Source of the DNA: Cannabis sativa
Lineage: Eukaryota > Streptophyta > Magnoliopsida > Rosales > Cannabaceae
Assembly: GCF_029168945.1 (NCBI RefSeq)
Contig: NC_083608.1
Span: forward strand, 16,882,136-16,946,135
Length of the DNA: 64,000 bases
Reading direction: 5' to 3'
In this document: piece by piece, positions 34,550-47,340 of the stretch
Layout: the number at the start of each line of letters is the position of its first letter
Numbering within the stretch: position 1 is the first letter of the stretch
Translations under genes and position numbers: made by a program
The notes under the pieces: generated by a model
Databases searched by the model: none
The model's input: only the letters and a program-made list of their open reading frames with translations
What the model was told of the DNA's origin: nothing

Positions 34550-36789
34550 TGTTGGCCCCATTGTCCCTACGAGAGGCTTAAGGCAAGGTGATCCGTTATC
34601 ACCTTATCTTCTCCTGTTGTGTGCTGAAGGCTTTTCTGCTCTCTTACACAACTTTGAGAGAAGAGGCAAGATACGGGGTTGTAAAGTGGCTAGGGGAACT
34701 CCTTTGGTATCTCACATGCTTTTTGCAGATGACAGTTACATCTATTGTCAGGCCTCAGAGGAGGGAGCTAGAAATGTGATTAATTTGTTGGAGTGTTTTC
34801 AGGAAGCTTCGGGTCAACAAGTTAACCGTCAGAAATCTTCTCTCTTTTTTAGTTCGAACATAGCCTATGATGAGAAGGTCAGGATTTGTGCAATGATGGG
34901 GATCAATGAAGCAGGTGACAATAGTCTCTATTTGGGTTTACCGAATACATTGGGCCGAAACAAGACTGGACTTTTGGGGTTTTTAAAGGATAGAATGAGG
35001 AAGAAAATTCAAAGCTGGGAACGGAGGTTTTTCTCTAAGGCGGGGAAAGAACTGCTAATCAAGACAGTTGCCCAGTCCCTTCCAAGCTACGCAATGAATG
35101 TCTTTTTGTTGCCTGTGGAGACTTGTGAGGAGATGGAACAATTAATGTGCAAATTTTGGTGGCAATCCTCTACTAAGAACAACAAAGGCATACATTGGAA
35201 GAGTTGGGACAGATTAACAGTCCATAAGTCCAAAGGGGGTATGGGAGATTCAGAAATCTGAGAGACTTCAACCTTAGTTTATTATGTGAGCAAGGTTGGC
35301 GTCTTTTATGTTATACGAAGTCTCTGGTGAATAGAATTTTTAGAGCTCGTTACTATAGGAATGGTAACTTTCTCTCGGCGGGGTTAGGTGGTAATCCGAG
35401 CTTTGTTTGGCGTAGTATCTATGAAGCTCAAGAAGTGGTTCGCGAAGGAGTAAGATGTCGAGTTGGCAATGGGTCTGTGGTGAGTATTCTTCGGGATCCT
35501 TGGTTGCCAGATTCTGAAAATCCTAAAGCTACATCTACTCATCCGACCTTGTTGAATCAAAATGTTAGTGTGTTGATGGTTCCTGGAGAGTTAGCCTGGG
35601 ATGTTGACTTGGTACGAGATTTGTTTAATAATAGGGATTCTAGTTTAGTACTTAGTATTCCCTTATCTTCAAGTCGGGTTTGTGACTCATGGTTTTGGCA
35701 TTTGGAAAATACTGGCATTTTACAGTCAAATCAACATACAAATTTCTACAGTTGCGTAAAGAGGCAGGGGTTAACATGTACAATTCGAGGGTCTGGAAGT
35801 CAATTTGGCAGCTGCGTGTTCCTCCTAAAGCTAAGGATTTGTTATGGCGCGCGACCTCGGATTGTCTCCCCACGAAAACAAGGCTGCAATCTCGACATGT
35901 GCAGATCGAGAATCATTGTCCTAGGTGTGTATCTCAACTTGAGACACCATTTCATTGTTTGGTTGCTTGCCCATTTGCTTCACACTGCTGGGATTGTAGT
36001 GGTATAAGGACAAACATTCAGGGGTTATTTCCTTTGCTGGTTGGTTGGAAGCAGTGTTTAATCATGCTGATTCAGCTACAAGGAAGATAATCGCTGTGAC
36101 TTGCTGGGAGATTTGGAAAACCAGGAATGATCTGGTTTGGTCTGAGAAAAGCTCCACTGTAGTGAGTGTCTCGGTTCTTGCTCAGAGTACTCTTTCAAAT
36201 TGGTCTCAAGCTCGAGACAGAAATTTAGTTCCCACACCAGCTTATCTTACCGGAGCTGATGGTTTGGTTAAGTGGAAGAAACCAGCTACTGCCATGATAA
36301 AAATCAATGTTGATGCTGCAACTTTTGACAACAATGGAACATATATTATGTGTGTGTTGCAAGGGATGCTAATGGGAGTTTGGTTGAGGCTCTTACATGT
36401 TGTTGGGCCGGTATCGTGCAACCGGAGATAGCCGAAGCCATGGGGGTTCGGGATGCTTTAAGTTGGGTGAAGAAGAAGGCTTGGCACGGAGCAGTGGTGG
36501 AGTCGGATTGTCTCTCGGTGATTCAAGCAATTCGTAGTAATCTTCCATTATTATCCTATTTTGGAAGTGTTATATCTGATTGCAAATTGTTATTAGAATA
36601 ATTGGGTGATGTTTCTATTAATTTCATTAGACGGTCTGCTAATAGTGTTGTTCACTCCTTTGCGAGGGCATCCTATTTTGTTGCTGATCGTACTCTCACA
36701 AGCAATGACGTTTCTACTGAATTGCTTCATGTAATCATGAATGATTGCAATTAATAAAGTTGATTATTTTTTTCAAAAAAAAAAAAAAA
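34550..36789 (+). pseudogene. LINE C-terminal part: RT, zf-RVT and RNase H-like domains
   Basis: The frame open from 34,555 to 35,261 encodes GPIVPTRGLRQGDPLSP and the catalytic FADDS (ISHMLFADDS-type box at about 34,720). A 1-bp loss near 35,245 shifts to the frame 35,327-~35,720 (FRARYYRNGNFL, WRSIYEAQ). Further shifts lead to the zinc-binding zf-RVT region at 35,820-36,000 (CPRCVSQLETPFHCLVACPF) and an RNase H-like domain at 36,265-36,745 (KINVDAATF, VESDCLSVIQAI). Translation ends at the TAA near 36,752, before the poly-A tail. The frameshifts show it is dead. Confidence 0.9.
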
Positions 36790-36802
36790 TCATGTAAGTA
36801 AT
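36790..36802. repeat. Right target-site duplication of the LINE
   Basis: TCATGTAAGTAAT, one mismatch to 12,494-12,506, immediately after the poly-A run. Confidence 0.85.
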
Positions 36803-37540
36803 AATCTTTCATAAAATAAGAGTATCTCTTTTTCTTCATGCTTTCTAATTTTTTTGATTAGTATTAACAATTGAAATTTTTCCTATTTTCTCTTCATAGG
36901 TTTATAAAAACTAAATTAGTTTTGTAAAATATATATTTTAAAAATAATGCTTCCTCTTATAATATTTGCTTATTAAATAATTGCTCTCTATATATTTTAA
37001 AAATAAATATTTGAGTATGTATGTAATATAACATTATTTACATGTGCTACGGAATTTAGTCCTTTAAACTTTATCACAAAATTTGTCTATTATTTATTAT
37101 TTTTATTTTGTTTTTTAAGAGATACTTGCAACATAAGTATTTAAAATTTTGAGTTTGTAAACGATATTATTCCAATGATATTTTTTAGTTACATAAATAC
37201 TCAATGTTAATAAAATTATAATTTTCTTATAATTCTAGGTGTACAGACTTTATTAGTGTCTTAAATTTGCAACCAAACATAATTTTTGAATTTATTAAAA
37301 TAAGATTTGAAAACAATTGATATTACACATTTCTGTCCAAAAGCCAATAATTTAGAATCCGTGCTTTAGACGTGTCGTGTTTAAGACACTAATAAAGTGT
37401 ATTCATGAAACTGAACAAAAAAAATATAATTTTATTAACATTGAGTACTAAATATTATTAAGTATATGTCGATTATATATTTAAAATTTTAGATACTTAT
37501 AACATAAATATTTATTTTTTAATTAAAAAGATAAAATAAT
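36803..37540. other. AT-rich intergenic DNA
   Basis: No coding frame and no bounded repeat detected. Confidence 0.6.
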
Positions 37541-37980
37541 AAAAAAATAGGGAAATTCTACAATGCACCCCCTTAAAATGGATACATTGATACACCCTTA
37601 TCTGTTTTAGCACCCGAAATAATTTTTTAGTCAAATTTTTTCTTTTGGTCATGTATGTTATAGTTATTTAAGACATCCTGCAAAATTTTAAAAATTTGGA
37701 AAAGTTTAACACGCCGAAAAATACGTTCAAACACTGTGTTGCACGCGTGACTATTTTATTTTATACGCGTGTAAAATAGACTTTTTGAACATTGTTTTCT
37801 ATATTATAAATTATTTTTTTAAATTTCTCAAAATTTTGTAGGTTATCTTATATAGCTATAACGTACATGAATATGAAAAAAAATTAGACTAAAAAGTTCT
37901 TCTGAATACCGAAACAAGTCAACGGTGCATCAGTATATCCCTTTTAAGAGGGTGCATTGTAGAATCACCCAAAAAAAATA
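37541..37980. mobile_element. Foldback MITE (about 421 bp)
   Basis: Terminal inverted repeats are at 37,550 (GGGAAATTCTACAATGCACC) and 37,970 (reverse complement GGGTGATTCTACAATGCACC). The arms extend well inward: CATGTATGTTATAGTTAT pairs with ATAGCTATAACGTACATG. A9-like flanks AAAAAAATA and AAAAAAAATA may be a 9-bp target duplication but are too simple to be sure. Confidence 0.75.
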
Positions 37981-38097
37981 TATATATTTCGTAAAATTAT
38001 TTTAATTTTAATTTTTTAAAATGAGAATTAAATCTTGAAAATTTGAAAACAACTTACACCCCCTAAATGTTAGAACACATTCTAAATGTTTGAAAAC

Positions 38098-38172
38098 TAG
38101 TTTTTTTTTTTTTTTTTTAAATTATTATTATTTTCTTTTTTCTTTTTCTTTTTTTTTTTTTAAAAAAAAGGC
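38098..38172. repeat. Poly-T/poly-A low-complexity tract
   Basis: Long T runs interrupted by ATT and CTTTTT units, ending in an A run. Confidence 0.8.
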
Positions 38173-38450
38173 ATAGCATTTTGATAGAAGATAAAAGCAA
38201 AGCAAGTGGCCATTTAAGAGTAGAGTACATTATTATTGAGTATTGACCGTGTTTCTGGTGTACCGACAAGAACCCCCCTTATAATGGTTTTGGGTAATTG
38301 GTGTTAACAACTGTTTCTAGGGCAATCCTACACACATCTACTAAACCATACACACAAGCAAAAAAAAAATACATGCTATTAGGTGCTTCAGTAATATACC
38401 TTTATAGATGTACCCCAATCATAGAAAAAAATTTAATCCAATTTTTTTTA

Positions 38451-38822
38451 GGGTAATTGTTAGTATAAATATTTAGGTTTAACTTCTAATTGCAAATGTA
38501 TACTAATTTAATTTTTAACAGTAATAATACTTAATTTATAATCCTGAAACTTCTTTAAGTACATGAATGTTAAGTGTTATGTAAATTGCTACATGACGAT
38601 TTCTAATTAATTCAAGTCATTAATTTTTTATTTTTTATTTTTTAAAAATTAGTCTAAATATACCAATAAGAAAATGACACGTGGATAATGACTTAACATT
38701 TAACAGCCAAATGCTTATAGAGTTTCAGAAATATAACTTATGTATTATTACCGTCAAAAATTAAAGTTAAGTATTTATTTATAACTGAGAGTTAAACTTA
38801 AATATTTATACCATAAATTACT
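38451..38822. mobile_element. Second foldback MITE upstream of SPINDLY
   Basis: The left arm GTATAAATATTTAGGTTTAAC...AACAGTAATAATAC pairs with the right arm GTATTATTACCGTC...GTTAAACTTAAATATTTATACC. The inverted similarity runs about 140 bp per arm, covering most of the element. It is a different family from 37,541-37,980. No clear target duplication was found. Confidence 0.7.
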
Positions 38823-39229
38823 AGACATATATATTATTATTATTTAAAATATTTTATATAATTTTAAAAATTTCAAAAAAAAAAAATTAACCTACAGAAT
38901 TTAAACACATGATTCTTAAAATATTTTAAATAACTATAACATAAATAATTTTATAAAATTAAATTAAAAATTTCTCCTTATTTTAGAGAATATATTATAA
39001 AATTTTATAATAATATTTTCCATTATCTATTATTAATTTTATTTTTTTAAAAAAAAACCTAAACCAAAACTTTTTTCAAAAACAAAACACACTTTTCTTC
39101 TTCTCAAAAAAAAAAAAAAAAAAAAAACACACTTTTCCTTCTTTTATTTTCTCACAAGTTCACAACTCAGACACTTCTTTTCTCTTTTCTTTTCTTCTTT
39201 TTACTTATAAATGCAAATACGTTGTAATT
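38823..39229. other. SPINDLY upstream region
   Basis: AT-rich with A/T homopolymers, including an A run at about 39,107-39,126, then CT-rich sequence leading into the leader. No clear TATA box could be assigned. Confidence 0.5.
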
Positions 39230-40180
39230 GACGGACCCAGAGACGGTACGGACAAACCACCGGAGCTTTCTCTCTCTGGGTTTTTTGGACTCATCTAACC
39301 ACTGTTATCGGAGAGAGAAACTGCCCGGACCTCCGTCTTCAACCTCATTCTCCATTGCCCCTCTTTCTGCTCCTCCTTCAACTCTTCTGGTTCTTAGGTA
39401 GGAGTTTATTGCTTCTTCTCTCTCCACTCTCTCTTTGTTTCGCTATGCGTTACTTCTCTCTTTAGGTTTGGTTTTCTGGACAAAGAAGAAGAAGTAGAGA
39501 ACTTAGGGGTGTGGTAGCTCACCTTTGGGTGTAAGTTTTTCATAGCCCTAATTTCTCTTTTTAACTTTCTGTTTCTGTTGATTGTTTTTTCTTTTGCTGG
39601 CATTACTTTTCTTCTGCCTTTTTATTTATGTTATTAGCTTAAATGGATCTTTTTGTTATTTAAAGTTCTTGAGTTTGTCATTTGTATGGGGATTGAGCTA
39701 TTGTCTTGTCTGCTTGGGGGGGAGGTGATTTTGGGTTTTTAGTTTTGTTTTCTAGTTTAGGGTTTCATTGAGGATCACTTTTATAATAAAGTTTTCTACT
39801 GTAATGGGATATGATGGGGTTTGGATTATTTATTTATTTAATGGAGCATATGATTTTAAACAAAAGGCTGCCTTTTTCTAGAGGTTTTCCATAAGACTTG
39901 TTGGGCTGGTAATGCTGTTATGCGTGAACAAATGACTGTGTTGCAGTACTTGGTTGGTTGTGACTTCTTAGAGCACTTAGTGATGCTGAGCCTGAAGTGT
40001 TGAGATTGTATTGTATTGTGCTGTGTATATAGTTTAATAAATGCACACTTTTTAATATGTGCAGACGGAATAGCCTCTAAGATTCCTACTTTTTAACTTG
40101 ACTAATTGTGTGGATGTTGCTTATGTGTGACGGCTGTTATGATTTTGGTTCAGAAAAAAAGGGGCCTTTGTTGTATCCAG
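39230..40180 (+). other. SPINDLY 5' leader with a 667-bp intron
   Basis: The first leader exon ends at 39,397 (TTCTTAG, then GTAGGAG). The acceptor TATGTGCAG gives a second exon from 40,065. That exon carries an upstream ATG (40,123-40,125) opening an out-of-frame overlapping ORF and an in-frame ATG at 40,139. A second acceptor-like CCAG sits immediately before the main ATG at 40,181, so splicing there would remove both upstream ATGs. The transcription start itself is not determined. Confidence 0.6.
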
Positions 40181-43100
40181 ATGGTGCGGATAGAGGCCGA
40201 TGTTGGCAACGGGAGAGAGAGGAGCCCACTTGGTGAAAATGGCTTCTTGAAAGGCCCACAACCTTCTCCTAGTACAAGTGGTTCAAATACGAGTCTGAGT
40301 ACGGTTCAGAGTAGGTTCGAAGGGAAAGATGCTCTTTCTTATGCCAATATTCTTCGGTCAAGAAACAAGTTTGCTGATGCTCTTGCCCTTTATGAGAATG
40401 TCTTGGAGGAAGATGCTGGGAATGTAGAAGCTCATATTGGAAAGGGGATTTGCCTACAGATGCAGAATATGGGAAGGCTTGCCTTTGACAGTTTTACAGA
40501 AGCTATTAAGTTAGATCCCCAGAATGCTTGTGCACTAACGCATTGTGGTATTTTATTCAAAGATGAGGGCCGCCTAGTGGATGCTGCTGAGGTATGCAAT
40601 CCTATTTAGCACATGCTTCCTTAGGATTGTTTAAATTACTGTTCTTTTTCTCTCCTGGAGGCACCGTCTTTTCTGTCTAGTGATTTTTTTTAACACTATT
40701 AGAATTCACTGGTATGTATGAGGTTATTAAATTTGTTTTGAAGACTTTTTTTGGATAAGAAACACAAATGTTGTTTTACTAAATATACAAGGCAAAATAA
40801 AATCTTGTGGTCGTAGTTGTCCCATGTCAAGCACTCTAACTAAGCTGGGTTGTCACCTGTAAGATGTTTGTATACGTTCTTAGCAGTTGATGCATATGTG
40901 TTCTAAGTAGTTGATTGGTTGTTTGTAATTCTTTTAAACATTTACAAATTAATTTTGCTTTGGAACAGTCATATCAAAAGGCTCTGACAGCAGATCCTTC
41001 ATACAAACCAGCTGCTGAATGCCTAGCCATTGTATTGACAGATCTTGGAACCAGCTTAAAGCTTGCTGGAAATACACAGGAGGGAATTCAGAAATACTTT
41101 GAAGCATTGAAAATTGATCCTCATTATGCTGTAATTTCATACTCCCCATTTCAATTTTTAAGATTGCTTTCTACATCACTCTGTCAAATCTTAATTATAC
41201 TTTGGTTAAAAGTTTCAAATTTGTGACAAGTGCAGCCTGCTTATTACAATCTTGGTGTTGTCTACTCTGAAATGATGCAATTTGACGTTGCTCTAACTTA
41301 CTATGAGAAGGCTGCTTCAGTGAGGCCTATGTATGCTGAAGCATATTGCAATATGGGGGTAATTTATAAGAATCGCGGCGAGTTGGAGACAGCTATTGCA
41401 TGTTATGATAGGTAGGCTGCAACGCTGTATAACCTACTATTTTTCTGAGTATCCCTATCGAGTGGTCTACACTTGCACATGTTGTTATTGATTGCTTATT
41501 CTTATGCTTTATCAGGTGTTTAGCTGTGTCACCAAACTTTGAGATTGCAAAAAATAACATGGCTATAGCCTTGACTGACTTGGGTACGAAGGTAATATTT
41601 TATCCTGTTGATTGTTTATCATTACAAGAATGATAGTTTGAAAGCATATGGCTCCTATATTTTTAGCCTCATAACACTAATATTTATTCTTATGATTTAT
41701 CTTTATAATGGTTCATGTCCTATACACGACCTTGTTAGTTTTTCCTTTTATTGTCATATGCAATTATTTTTCTTTTGTATATCTGAGTTTGGATTCAGTT
41801 ATATGACTGTTTAGGTTAAATTAGAGGGAGATATTGATCAAGGTATAAACTACTACAAGAAAGCTTTGACCTTTAATTGGCATTATGCGGATGCTATGTA
41901 CAATCTGGGTGTTGCATATGGTGAAATGCTCAAGTTTGACATGGTAAGTAACTTATCGACTAAATTTTTGGCTGTCTTATTCTATGGGTCAAGTTCTGTA
42001 AGTAAAAAATGTGCTGTAATTATTTTCTCTGCAGGCTGTTGTGTTCTATGAGCTTGCTTTCCACTTTAATCCTCATTGTGTTGAGGCATGTAACAATTTA
42101 GGAGTGATATACAAAGACAGAGACAACCTTGACAAAGCAGTAGAGTGTTATCAGGCAATTATTCATTTATGCAGTTTTAGTTTTTTTCTTTCTCTTGCTG
42201 GAATTTGAGTGGCTGACATGTTTAAATTTTTCTTATAGATGGCTTTGTCAATCAAGCCAAATTTTTCTCAGTCGCTGAACAATCTCGGTGTTGTCTACAC
42301 TGTTCAGGTTGTGTAATCGATCCTTTTTGTGATGTTACTCTAAATGACCATCTGACACCATTAGCTGATAAACTTAGTTGCTATTGGCAGGGGAAAATGG
42401 ATGCTGCTGCAAGCATGATTGAGAAAGCCATTGTTGCAAATCCTTCTTATGCAGAAGCATATAATAACTTGGGTCTTCATCTTTTCCTTGCCTTTCCGAA
42501 TTTTCACTTATTTCCTGTTACATTTCTCTCCATACTGTGCTATAAGTTTGGACCTTGATTAAGTATATTTTGGCTGGTTGAATATAAGAATTAATGTAAG
42601 TCGAGGTTGTGGTATCATACCTATAGGTAATTTGAGACACTCTAGATTTGGTGAGAGGGCCCTATTGCTCTTTTGGATTTAATTAGGAATACATCATTGA
42701 CACTTAATTGCACTTCTTGATTGAGATTATATCTTGTTGTGTGGAAGCTAATTCATGGTAATAGTAACATGGGTTTCAGTTTTCTTCTTCCTGCCCAGTT
42801 TCTTTCTTTGCTATAAATTTTATTTTATTTTTCTATTTCTTCATCTATAGGTGTTCTCTACAGAGATGCAGGCAATATTTCTATGGCTGTTGAAGCTTAT
42901 GAACGATGCCTCAGCATTGATCCAGATTCTCGTAATGCAGGCCAGGTATTGGTTTCTGTTGATTTATTCTTGCAAATTTGAACTTATTGCACTTCAATAT
43001 GTTGTGGTTCCCTATTGAACACTTCCTTGCCTGGAAACTGGTGCGGTCTTGTCATCTGTCTAGGTCTCTAGGACCTTATGGGATCTCATGCTGCATCTTT

Positions 43101-46100
43101 ACTCTGTATTGTATTGGATTGTGCACATACAATTCATTAGGAATTAGGTTTAACTATTAAGATTTCTGAAACATCTGGATGGTTTGTAAAGTGGTATCAT
43201 CTTCTGCAAATTTGTTCAGTGCTATAAAAGTTGAACTTTATTGTTGATTTACTCTTTCCATTTGAGTGCGGTAATTTAATACTAAAAGCTGCCATTACTG
43301 GATAGGTTTTCTTATATAATTAAATTTATTAACCTGCTTCTTGCAGAATCGGTTGCTTGCCTTGAACTACATAAATGAAGGAACTGATGATAAGCTCTAT
43401 GATGCTCACAGGTTTTTACCTTAGCTCCTTTTAGATTTCATTACATCTTTAATAATTTTCACAAGGTATTTGGAATTTATGTGTGTATATTTATAAGATA
43501 AAAACTGATAGGTGATAGGCCTCCATCTACAGGTTTTGTTCTTTGTTTTGTGTATTTATGTCCCTACTTTATATGTATTAAAAGTTATATATATATTTGT
43601 GTGTGGATGTGTTCTGGGAATTTCGTTGCAAATTGGGGCTTCAAAATATGGTGGGCATATGCTTCTTTAGAGGTTTACGGTAGCATATGTCGTTAATGTA
43701 CTTTTAAACAGTGACTAGAAGTTTGAGGTGTTTGGCTTTGAAAATTATCCTGCAGGGAATGGGGTAGGCGCTTTATGAGATTGTATCAACAGTACACTTC
43801 ATGGGACAACCCAAAGGATCCAGAACGGCCCCTTGTGATTGGATATATATCTCCTGATTATTTCACACATTCTGTATCATATTTTATTGAAGCTCCCCTT
43901 GCACATCATAATTATGCAAACTACAAGGTTGTGGTTTATTCAGCAGTTGTGAAGGTATTTATCATGTTCAGTACGTCTTATCTATGTTCCCCGTGTTTCT
44001 TATGTGATTTTCGCGACCTGTATTTTCACTTATTTGTTGGTTGTATTTATAAGTTTAAAGACATCTTCTTTACTATAGGAAGTTTTGAGAAAAAATAAAA
44101 TAACTTTTCCTTTGACTCACTAGTATATAAAATTATTTTGCTGTTTGCTATTGACAGTTTTAATTAATCTGTACTTGTACTTTTTTCTACCTTTGTTAAT
44201 TGATTGATAACAATATAAATGTGAAAAACTGTTACTCTATTAGCAAATGAAGTACAAAATTGGGGGACTAGGTGTTCCCAACAAACTACTACAAAATAGA
44301 AGATCAATACCCAAACAAATTGAAACAATAAGCTTTTGTTTCCAAGACATTGTGGTTTCAGAAGCTAATGTTATTATTGCATTATATTTGTTTCATTTTT
44401 ACTATAGAATTGACTTCTATATGCCACAGGGAGATGCAAAAACTATCAGGTTTAGGGAAAAGGTCTTAAAGAAGGGAGGAATTTGGAAGGATATATATGG
44501 GGTTGATGAGAAAAAGGTTGCAAGCATGGTCAGAGAAGATAAAATCGATATCTTGGTTGAACTTACTGGTCATACAGCTAATAATAAGTTGGGAACAATG
44601 GCATGTCGTCCTGCACCACTTCAGGTATGTCAATCGGAATGCCTTGTTTATTCCTTTCACTATTGTTCCTCTCTCCTTTTGTTTCAGTCAAATAAGAACA
44701 AGGTTAAAAGGTATTATGGAATGAAGTTAGACTTAGTTTACATATTGGTATTCTTTATGTTGAAGGCCTTGTTTGTTACTTTAATACTCTCTCTCTCCCC
44801 TCTTGTTCCCGTCAAAGAGGAACCAGGATAAAAGGCATTATGAAATTATGTTAAGACTTGGTTTGAATATTATTATTTTATGGATTATATGGAATTATGC
44901 TGCGTAATTATTATGTTTGAGTTGCTACACTCTTGTAGAGTGTAAATGTTACATTAGTTCTACATGATGCAATTATGGTAAACAGCTGATCTGTTGGACT
45001 ACACAAACACACACATATTGTATGTTAGAGAATATTTACCTGCTATTACCTGTTTTTCAGGTTACTTGGATTGGTTACCCAAACACTACTGGTTTGCCAA
45101 CAATTGATTACAGAATAACTGATTCACAAGCAGATCCTCCTGAGACAAAGCAGAAGTAAGGGATTTTTTCGTTGCTATTGTATCATAATTTGAGCATAGT
45201 TAATGATCTAGAGAAGGTTTATTGATGATTTATCGTACTTAAATACAATACTCTTATAAATGGCAGGCATGTTGAGGAGTTAGTTCGATTACCGGATTGC
45301 TTTCTTTGTTATATGCCCTCTCCTGAGGCTGGGTCTGTATCTCCAGCTCCTGCTCTTTCCAATGGATTCATTACATTTGGTAGCTTTAATAACCTAGCAA
45401 AGGTATTGGATGTGTTTATTTAGAACTTATATCTTCTGTACTGGTAGAAGTATATGTATTCTAAAATTATGTGTATTTTATTAAGTTTTTATTCAATGGT
45501 CTTCCCTCAATCAGATTACACCTAAAGTATTACAAGTTTGGGCAAGGATATTATGTGCGGTACCGAATTCTCGCCTTGTGGTGAAATGTAAGCCTTTTTG
45601 CTGCGATAGTGTGAGACAGAGATTTATTTCGACACTTGAGCAGCTGGGTTTGGAATCATTGCGTATTGATCTCCTGCCTTTAATTTTACTCAACCACGAT
45701 CATATGCAAGCCTACTCTCTGATGGACATCAGGTAAAAGTTTAAATTACTTTCTTACATATGACTATGGTCACTATTACCTTTATGCTATCAGTACATTA
45801 TTTGAGATTTCGTAGAAATATATTGTTGATTTTTAAGATTGTAGTTTCAGCCTAAGTGCCGTATGATTAGTGTGTGTTGATAATTGGAGAGGTAGCAATA
45901 AATATGTAAACTATTTGGACTGAAATGTTTCTTGTTATTAAATGGGGAGGTTGTGTTTCTATGCTCTTTCTTGGCTTTCCTATAGAGGTTCTAACTCATT
46001 CTCCTGTTTTGTTATTTCTCATCAATATAGTCTGGATACTTTTCCATATGCTGGAACAACTACAACATGCGAGTCTTTATACATGGGAGTTCCATGTGTT

Positions 46101-46961
46101 ACAATGGCTGGTTCAGTACATGCTCACAATGTTGGCGTGAGTCTTCTCAGCAAAGTTGGTGAGCAGTTCTCCAATCTATTGAATTCTTAATTTTTATCCT
46201 ATTGTAATATAGCAAAGTCTCAAAGGTCTTGTATTTTTTTCTACAAGCCTCCAATATCTTGGGACCAGATGAACAGATTATTATGCTCAATATTCATTAT
46301 GTTCAGGTCCAGTTATGGTAGGAATTAGTTAACTGATGTGGTGCGAAGTTGCTGCCTTTTTATATTGGGGCATTTTTCAGCCTTTCCCAAAATGATTTAA
46401 CCAATTGAGCCGGTGAAGTGGAATTTAGACAACGGCCTGGGGACATGTTTTTAGTTTTTGTGTTTTTGTTCAGTGTTGGCCCATCATTGTAGTCATGCTC
46501 AACTTTTTATACATTTTTAAGTAGCATTGTTCTCTATACATTTTCTGATTAGGTATATTTGTATTTCAGGGCTGGAACATTTAATTGCCAAAAATGAGGA
46601 TGAATACGTACAGTTAGCACTGCAGCTGGCTTCAGATGTTACAGCACTATCAAATTTGAGGATGAGTCTACGAGATCTTATGTCGAAGTCTCCTGTGTGT
46701 GATGGACCGAACTTTGCTCGTGGCCTTGAATCAACATACAGGGATATGTGGCGCAGGTACTGTAAAGGTGATGTGCCATCTTCAAGACAAATAAAAATGC
46801 TACAACAGGAGGTTTTTTCTGAAGAAACAGTTACTAAATTCTCGAATGAAAGCTCTACTGGTTCTATTAAGAGTAACGGTTTCAATATGGCTCCAGCATC
46901 AGGACCTAATATTTTCAGTTGTGAAGAAAATGGAACCATATCAAAGCTTACCGGAACCTGA
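40181..46961 (+). CDS. SPY: SPINDLY, TPR-containing protein O-fucosyltransferase (915 aa)
   Basis: CDS exons: 40181-40591, 40969-41130, 41236-41411, 41516-41591, 41815-41943, 42035-42154, 42239-42307, 42391-42472, 42851-42945, 43347-43411, 43756-43954, 44430-44624, 45061-45155, 45267-45402, 45515-45732, 46031-46158, 46570-46961. They sum to 2,748 bp without a stop, matching the family length of about 914 residues. Residues ~45-440 are tandem TPRs ([16 protein letters not shown] and similar). The C-terminal half is the GT41 domain ([47 protein letters not shown]). Plant SPY transfers O-fucose to nuclear and cytosolic proteins such as DELLAs, restraining gibberellin signalling. Start chosen at [16 protein letters not shown], which fits SPY N-termini. 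Intron 6 of the CDS uses a GC donor (after 42,154). Confidence 0.95.
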
Positions 46962-47340
46962 ATCTGATTGTTTTAACATCGGGAGACAACGTGAGATTGG
47001 TCTGATTTGGACTTTGTAATAGCCTTGTTGAATATGGCTCATTCTACAGCAACTGAAGCATGTGGATGGAGGATCAATGGTGTTGATTTCCTTGTTCTAT
47101 ATAACATTTTTTCTTCAGTAAACAATGGTGGTGTTCAGGAGGAAGCTGATCTTCCGGTTACTTGAGAAAGAGTTAAGAGAACAGAAGATTGGAAAAGACT
47201 TGATGCTGAGTTGATATTTGGATAGCTGATTTTTTTTACTGAACTCTAGTAGGATTGTGGTTTGTAAATCATTAGATTTTTTTTGTCTTTTAAGCTTTGA
47301 TTATTATATTTTTGGTGAAATGATATAATTTTAGAAATTA
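46962..47340 (+). other. SPINDLY 3' untranslated region
   Basis: Follows the TGA at 46,959-46,961. T-rich sequence and TTTGATTATTATATTTTTGG-like stretches around 47,290-47,320 are plausible polyadenylation context. The exact end is unknown. Confidence 0.5.

Larger units (their letters stand above)
12507..36789 (+). mobile_element. 5'-truncated L1-type LINE split by a 21.6-kb LTR-element insertion
   Basis: The left piece is 12,507-12,985 and the right piece about 34,550-36,789. Together they make a LINE of about 2.7 kb truncated inside the reverse transcriptase and ending in a poly-A run (36,776-36,789). The reading frame crosses the break: the left piece ends in codons for VGEHEV and the right piece resumes with GPIVPTRGLRQGDPLSP, a standard L1 reverse transcriptase stretch. 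A 13-bp target duplication flanks the whole. Because everything at 12,986-34,547 sits inside it, the LINE is the oldest layer of the nest. Confidence 0.92.
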
